Assembly: GCA_963930655.1 (NCBI GenBank)
Contig: OZ005601.1
Coordinates: 11,156,001-11,220,000, forward strand
From: Myrica gale
Taxonomy: Eukaryota; Streptophyta; Magnoliopsida; Fagales; Myricaceae
Length of the DNA stretch: 64,000 nucleotides
Direction: 5' to 3'
A program made the translations under genes and the position numbers. Under the pieces are notes generated by a model that saw nothing but the letters and a program-made list of their open reading frames with translations, was not told the DNA's origin and ran no database searches. This document shows positions 59,661 to 64,000 of the stretch, one piece after another (position 1 is the first letter of the stretch; each line of letters starts with the position of its first letter).

Positions 59661-60339
59661 ATGTCGAGTTAAAGAAAATATTAATTCGTTAGACATTCCT
59701 GTAAGTGAGAAAGTAAAACTGTTTGTCATCTTAGAATTAAGAGATTCTAGTGGTAGTGATCTAGACATAGATGACATCTCATCCTCTAATTCTAGTTACA
59801 ATCCCAGGACTGACACAGAATCTGACACCCCTAACCAAAAATTAGGATGTCAAGATAGTTGTTGTCACCCAAGTAAAACCTTGAACGTTTTAAGTCAACA
59901 AGAAGAACTTTTGTTCGATTTAATCGACAAAGTTTAGGATTCTAAGCTCAAGGCTCAATATCTCTCCAAATTTAAAAATGTGTTAAGTAAAAAAAGAAAG
60001 TAAATTAAAAATCCCTGAAACCCAGGTCAGCCTTAATAAAATCTCAGACAAGTTTAAGAAAACTTCTAAACCTCTCACATTACAAGATTTACAGACTGAA
60101 GTCCAACAAGTAAAACAAGAGATTCGTGAGCTAAAAGCCCAGAATAAAACTCTTGAACAAGAAGTCCTCCTTCTTAAAATCAACCAAAGTTTTAAGAAAC
60201 AAAGTCAACAAGAGTCTGAACAGTCAGAACAGGAACCTGAATCTGAACCCTTTCAGCCTCAAATCACTCTCCCACAAAATACTCCGGAATGTAGTCAATT
60301 CCTTAGTATCATGAACCGTATGCATTTCCAGAAATGACA

Positions 60340-60790
60340 TGCAAAAGTAAACATCATAGTAAATTCTGAATTTGCATTTGAGGTTATTGCCCTTATTGAT
60401 TCTGGTGCAGATCTAAATTGTATTCAAGAAGGTCTTATACCCACTAAGTACTATGAAAAGACTAGAGAACGTCTTCATTCAGCCTATGGTACTTCTATGG
60501 GTATTCAATATAAGTTATCCAAAGCACATATCTGTAAAGATAATGTTTGCTTTAAGTCATCGTTTGTTTTAGTAAAAAATCTTTCTAATCAGAAGGTGAT
60601 CTTAGGCACTCCTTTCATATGTTTGTTGTATCCTTTCACCACAACAAATGAAGGACTCACAACTTCCATCTTAGGTCAAAAAGTAACTTTTGAGTTTGTT
60701 CATCCTCCTCAGTCTAGGGATCTCTCTTTGTTGCAGGAAGCCTCCATAAGTAAAAATCTTAATTTTCTTGTCCAGAAAACTACATCTTGA
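60340..60790 (+). pseudogene. Pararetroviral aspartic protease
   Basis: The catalytic motif LIDSGAD is encoded near 60395-60415. The downstream frame includes the conserved hydrophobic ILGTPF segment. An in-frame TGA lies upstream near 60336 and the frame stops again at 60790 before the reverse transcriptase. Confidence 0.75.
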
Positions 60791-60895
60791 TTTTTTGAAG
60801 GAAGAAATCAAGTTCAAAAGAGTTGAGGACCAACTCTTAAGTCAATCTCTTCAAAGTCAAATTAAGTCGTTTTAAGTAAAATTAGAACAACAAAT

Positions 60896-62282
60896 TTGTT
60901 CAGATGTTCCAAATGCTTTTGGCATAGAAAGCAACACATAGTAAAACTCTCATATGAACCGGATTTTAGTGAGAAAAATATTCTCACTAAAGCTCGACCC
61001 ATCCATATGAACCAAGAGATGATGGAAGTACGCAAGAAAGAAATTCATGATCTTTTAAGTAAAGACATCATCCGACATAGTAAATCCCCTTGTTTTTGCT
61101 CTGCTTTTATGTTTATAAAAATGCAGAAATAGAAAGAGGAGTTCCTCGCATGGTAATCAATTACAAACCATTGAACAACGTCCTTCAATGGATTCATTAC
61201 CTCATTCCTGACAAACGCGATCCCATCGGTCGTCTGTCAGCAGCCACAATTTTTTGTAAATTTGATATGAAGAGCGACTTCTATCAAGTCCAAGTCTATG
61301 AGCCAGACAAGTATAAAACAATATTCACCACACCCTTTGGACATTACGAATGGAATGTAATGCCCTTCGGTCTGAAAAATGCACCAAGTGAATTCCAAAA
61401 TGTCATGAATGACATTTTTAACCCTTACAGTCATTTCACCATTGTCTACATTGATGATGTGTTAGTCTTTTCAAAGTCAATTGAAGAACATTGGAAGCAC
61501 CTTCATAAGTTTATTCAGATTATCAAGTCAAACGGTCTAGTGGTCTCTGCCCCTAAGATCAGGTTATTCCAAACCAAAGTCAAATTTTTAGGTTACAACA
61601 TTGATCAAGGTCAAATCCATCCCATAGATAGATCCCTTCAATTTGCTGATAAATTTCCCGATGTCATTCTAGACAAAACTCAACTCCAGAGATTCTTAGG
61701 TTCTCTCAATTACATTGCTGAATTTTATCATAATTTAAGGCATCTATGTAAACCCTTGTTTCAGCGTCTTCAGAAAAATCCTCCTCCTTGGACTAAAGAG
61801 CACACTTCTATGGTAAAACAAATCAAGTCACATGTCAAGTCTCTTCCTTGTCTTGGCATTTCTTTACCTCTAGCTTTCAAAATTGTTGAGACTGATGCCT
61901 CCGAAATTGGTTATGGTGGCATTCTCAAACAAAAAGTCAAACCAGATTCAGGTGAACAATTAGTTAGATATCATTCCGGCAATTGGAATTCAGCACAGCA
62001 GAACTATAGTACTATTAAAAAATAAATTTTATCTATAGTACTATGCATAAGTAAATTTCAAAGCGATTTGATAAATCAAAAGTTTTTAGTAAGAGTCGAT
62101 TGAAAAAGCGCAAAATTTGTTATAGAAAAAAATGTAAAAAACATTGCATCCAAACAGATTTTTGCAGATGGCAAGCCATTCTCATTGCTTCTGATTTGGG
62201 CATTGAATACATCCAAGGAAGTCAAAACAGTATCCCTGACTTCCTTACCCGTGAATTTTTGCAGGATTCTCATGGCTCTTAA
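60896..62282 (+). pseudogene. Pararetroviral reverse transcriptase and RNase H
   Basis: The N-terminal reverse transcriptase part is in the frame at 60896-61132. The main frame, 61090-62025, has the palm motifs (FDMKSDFYQV, then YIDDVLVFS near 61446-61472) and the connection into RNase H (VETDASEIGYGG). It stops at 62025 inside RNase H. The remaining RNase H end (DLGIEYIQGSQNSIPDFLTR) runs to 62282 in another piece. At least one frame change lies around 61090-61132. Confidence 0.85.
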
Positions 62283-63450
62283 ACCTCATGGTAAGAACCT
62301 GCCAAGTCAACTAAGCACCAGATACACCCAAGTTACTCCCAGACCATTTGTTAGTCTCATTTGGTCGTCCAGGTCAAACCTCAACAAGTAACCGTTTCCA
62401 GTTGTTAGGTAATCCCTCCCAACCAAGTCAAAGAGTTCGGCCTCCTTCTGTCCGGCCTTCATCTTCAGCACTTGCTCTCACAAGTCAATATGGTAAGCCT
62501 ACATATTCTGCCTTAGCCTATTTACCACCAAGTCAACCTCCTAATCCTTATGAGATTATTGAGACCATGTCTCCGGCCCAGTCTCCGTTAAGACTACCAA
62601 GTACGACCCAGTCTCCGTCTAGACTACAAACTAAAGTTCCATATGTTCAGAAGAATCCTTCAGATTTTATTGTCAAGGAAGTTCTTTAGAATGTCTTCCA
62701 TGTTGATCATTGCCACAAGCATCTGCTCACATCAGAAGTTGCTCCAAGTCAAAAGGATCAGGAAGCCTTTCTCCGGGTCCAACATGGTAAACTGTTCAAG
62801 GCCTATTTGCCACCCACATGGCATTTCGTCCCACAGCATCCTAACAAGTCCATCGATTTTTATAAAGTCATCCTTCTCCATACAGAATCTGTCAAGATCG
62901 AACCCATTATGGACAGGTTTGATCCCACTCAGAAACAAATAGTTTTTCACAAGCTATTCATAGTCAAAATCCTTTCGTGTCAAGAATGGGGTTCTCATCC
63001 CTCTATTCTGAAAGAGCTCCCAAGTCAACCCTTTGGCTTCAATTATTATAATTATATTGAAGCGTGGTCAAATGTCCTCCCTCTACCAAAATGAGAATTT
63101 CTCTCATTCTTGGTTCATGAACTTTGACAACAAGTTCGCAAGTCAACTTCCTATATGGTTCCTCCGTTGATGACAACTTTTCGGTCCCATCACCGACATC
63201 ATTCCCACACAACTTCAGGAAACAATTGTCCGATTTGCTAATCTGGCTCAAGTAACAGTTCAGAACAGACAATTTCCAACTCTCTGCCTGTTCGCAAGTA
63301 AATACAAGATCCCATGGATTCTTAAATGAGATTATCAAGTAAATCAGAACATCATGGCTCGTCGTTTCCAAGTCAAATGGTGGGACAAATTCAATATCAA
63401 CAGGATCATTGAACAAGTAAAAAAGGAATTTCCTCAGCCATAGGAATTTT
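62270..63450 (+). pseudogene. Second ORF of the pararetrovirus, function unknown, broken
   Basis: Pieces of one protein appear in several frames: a Pro/Ser/Gln-rich part (62348-62689), a block with KLFKAYLPPTWHFVPQHPNK (to 63094), and an aromatic-rich part further on. Stops lie at 62687-62689 and 63092-63094, with further stops after. Its place, after RNase H and before the promoter, fits the ORF2 of florendoviruses. No function is known to me. Confidence 0.65.
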
Positions 63451-63734
63451 CTGCCGTATCCCAGTTCTTAGTAGAAAAAGAACAGTCTCCAGACTACTCT
63501 AGTCTCTGCTATGAACCAAGTTCAAAGTAAATAAGATCTACAGGAGCTCTGCCATCAGTTCCAGCTCGAAGTAAGTAAGATCAGTGGACAAGACCCAGAT
63601 GAGCACAGCCCAGCCTCATCTCATTCGTCTGCTGCAGGTCAATCAAAGCCCAACTTCTTCGATCCAGTTTTCCAAGACAGTCAGGACCCTTACGCCTTCG
63701 ATCTAGGAGACGACATGTGAAGCCAAGGCCCATG

Positions 63735-63922
63735 TGACGTCAATAGGCATGTAAGGACGAAGTCAGCAAGTCAAACAGACAAGTCGCTATTCATGAACAG
63801 TAAATTTGACTTTTTACTATTTATGATCAGTAAGTAAAACAGTGAAAGCAGCCGACACGCCCCTGTTCATCCACAGTCAAAAGCAAGCGTGATTCTACAG
63901 TAACCCTTCTGTCTTTAAATAC
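63735..63922 (+). promoter_or_regulatory. Putative pregenomic promoter of the pararetrovirus
   Basis: TGACGTCA at 63735-63742 is an as-1/bZIP-type site of the kind found in caulimovirid promoters. A TATA-like TTTAAATAC follows at 63914-63922. The position, after the second ORF and before a C/T-rich stretch, is that of the pregenomic RNA promoter. Activity cannot be judged from sequence. Confidence 0.55.
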
Positions 63923-64000
63923 AGAGGTCGAAGTCATTTGTAATCAGAATTTCATCTCGGATTTCCGAACTCTCTTCCCCTCGAGTCTTTCTATCCTTAC

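Larger units (their letters stand above)
56308..64000 (+). mobile_element. Endogenous pararetrovirus (Caulimoviridae, florendovirus-like)
   Basis: Domain order on the plus strand: RNase H fragment, leader, movement protein, coat, CCHC knuckle, aspartic protease, reverse transcriptase, RNase H, a second ORF, and a promoter-like region at the window end. There is no integrase and no LTR, which fits Caulimoviridae and not LTR retrotransposons. One genome unit, leader to promoter, is about 7.4 kb, the expected size. One polyprotein frame from movement protein to RNase H plus a second ORF of unknown function is the florendovirus layout. The copy is broken by several stops and frameshifts. The right end is outside the window. 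Confidence 0.9.

Noticed and set aside
1..64000. tRNA, rRNA or other structured RNA genes
   Set aside because: I looked for tRNA T-loop consensus and rRNA-like stretches and saw none that hold up; weak matches such as GGTTCAA near 37006 and 51717 lack the rest of a tRNA.

Overview
This window is nuclear DNA from a dicot plant, most likely a woody one. It is AT-rich, with intron-rich genes, plant-specific protein families, many small inverted-repeat transposons and an endogenous plant pararetrovirus. The species cannot be fixed from the sequence alone.

Genes, left to right. (1) Positions 1-12206, plus strand: a 24-exon plant cyclopropane-fatty-acid synthase (amine-oxidase domain plus SAM methyltransferase). 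Only the last 13 bases of its exon 1 lie inside the window. A frameshifted copy of its penultimate exon lies downstream at 14438-14545. (2) 16589-19557, minus: a two-RRM glycine-rich hnRNP-like RNA-binding protein. (3) 25307-26470, plus: an acidic plant protein of unknown function starting MGCF, with an apparent frame change near its end. (4) 28523-31815, minus: a 96-residue acidic protein ending CTIM, split by a 3-kb intron. (5) 42989-49325, plus: ARPC2B, a subunit of the actin-nucleating Arp2/3 complex, broken by a LINE in exon 3, a MITE in exon 4 and two small deletions. (6) 52843-53715, minus: an intronless DUF716/TMEM45-type membrane protein.

Mobile DNA fills most of the rest. I can see: an internally deleted Copia element (21308-24097) carrying a nested hAT-like element; a decayed hAT with a BED-finger transposase (32864-36986, perfect 8-bp target duplication); a 1900-bp non-autonomous hAT carrying a helicase gene fragment (40783-42682); a 596-bp hAT MITE; three Mutator-type MITEs with perfect 9-bp target duplications; truncated LINEs; and a probable LTR on the minus strand (38016-38474) with a dense block of perfect heat-shock elements.

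From about 56308 to the end lies an endogenous caulimovirid-like pararetrovirus. Its order is: a fragment of a first copy's RNase H, leader, movement protein, coat, zinc knuckle, protease, reverse transcriptase, RNase H, a second ORF of unknown function, and the pregenomic promoter. It is broken by stops and frameshifts.

No new defence or metabolic system is evident. The most notable points are the broken ARPC2B gene, the gene-fragment-carrying hAT, the heat-shock-element LTR, and a tandem duplication that copied a hAT end together with its target site.
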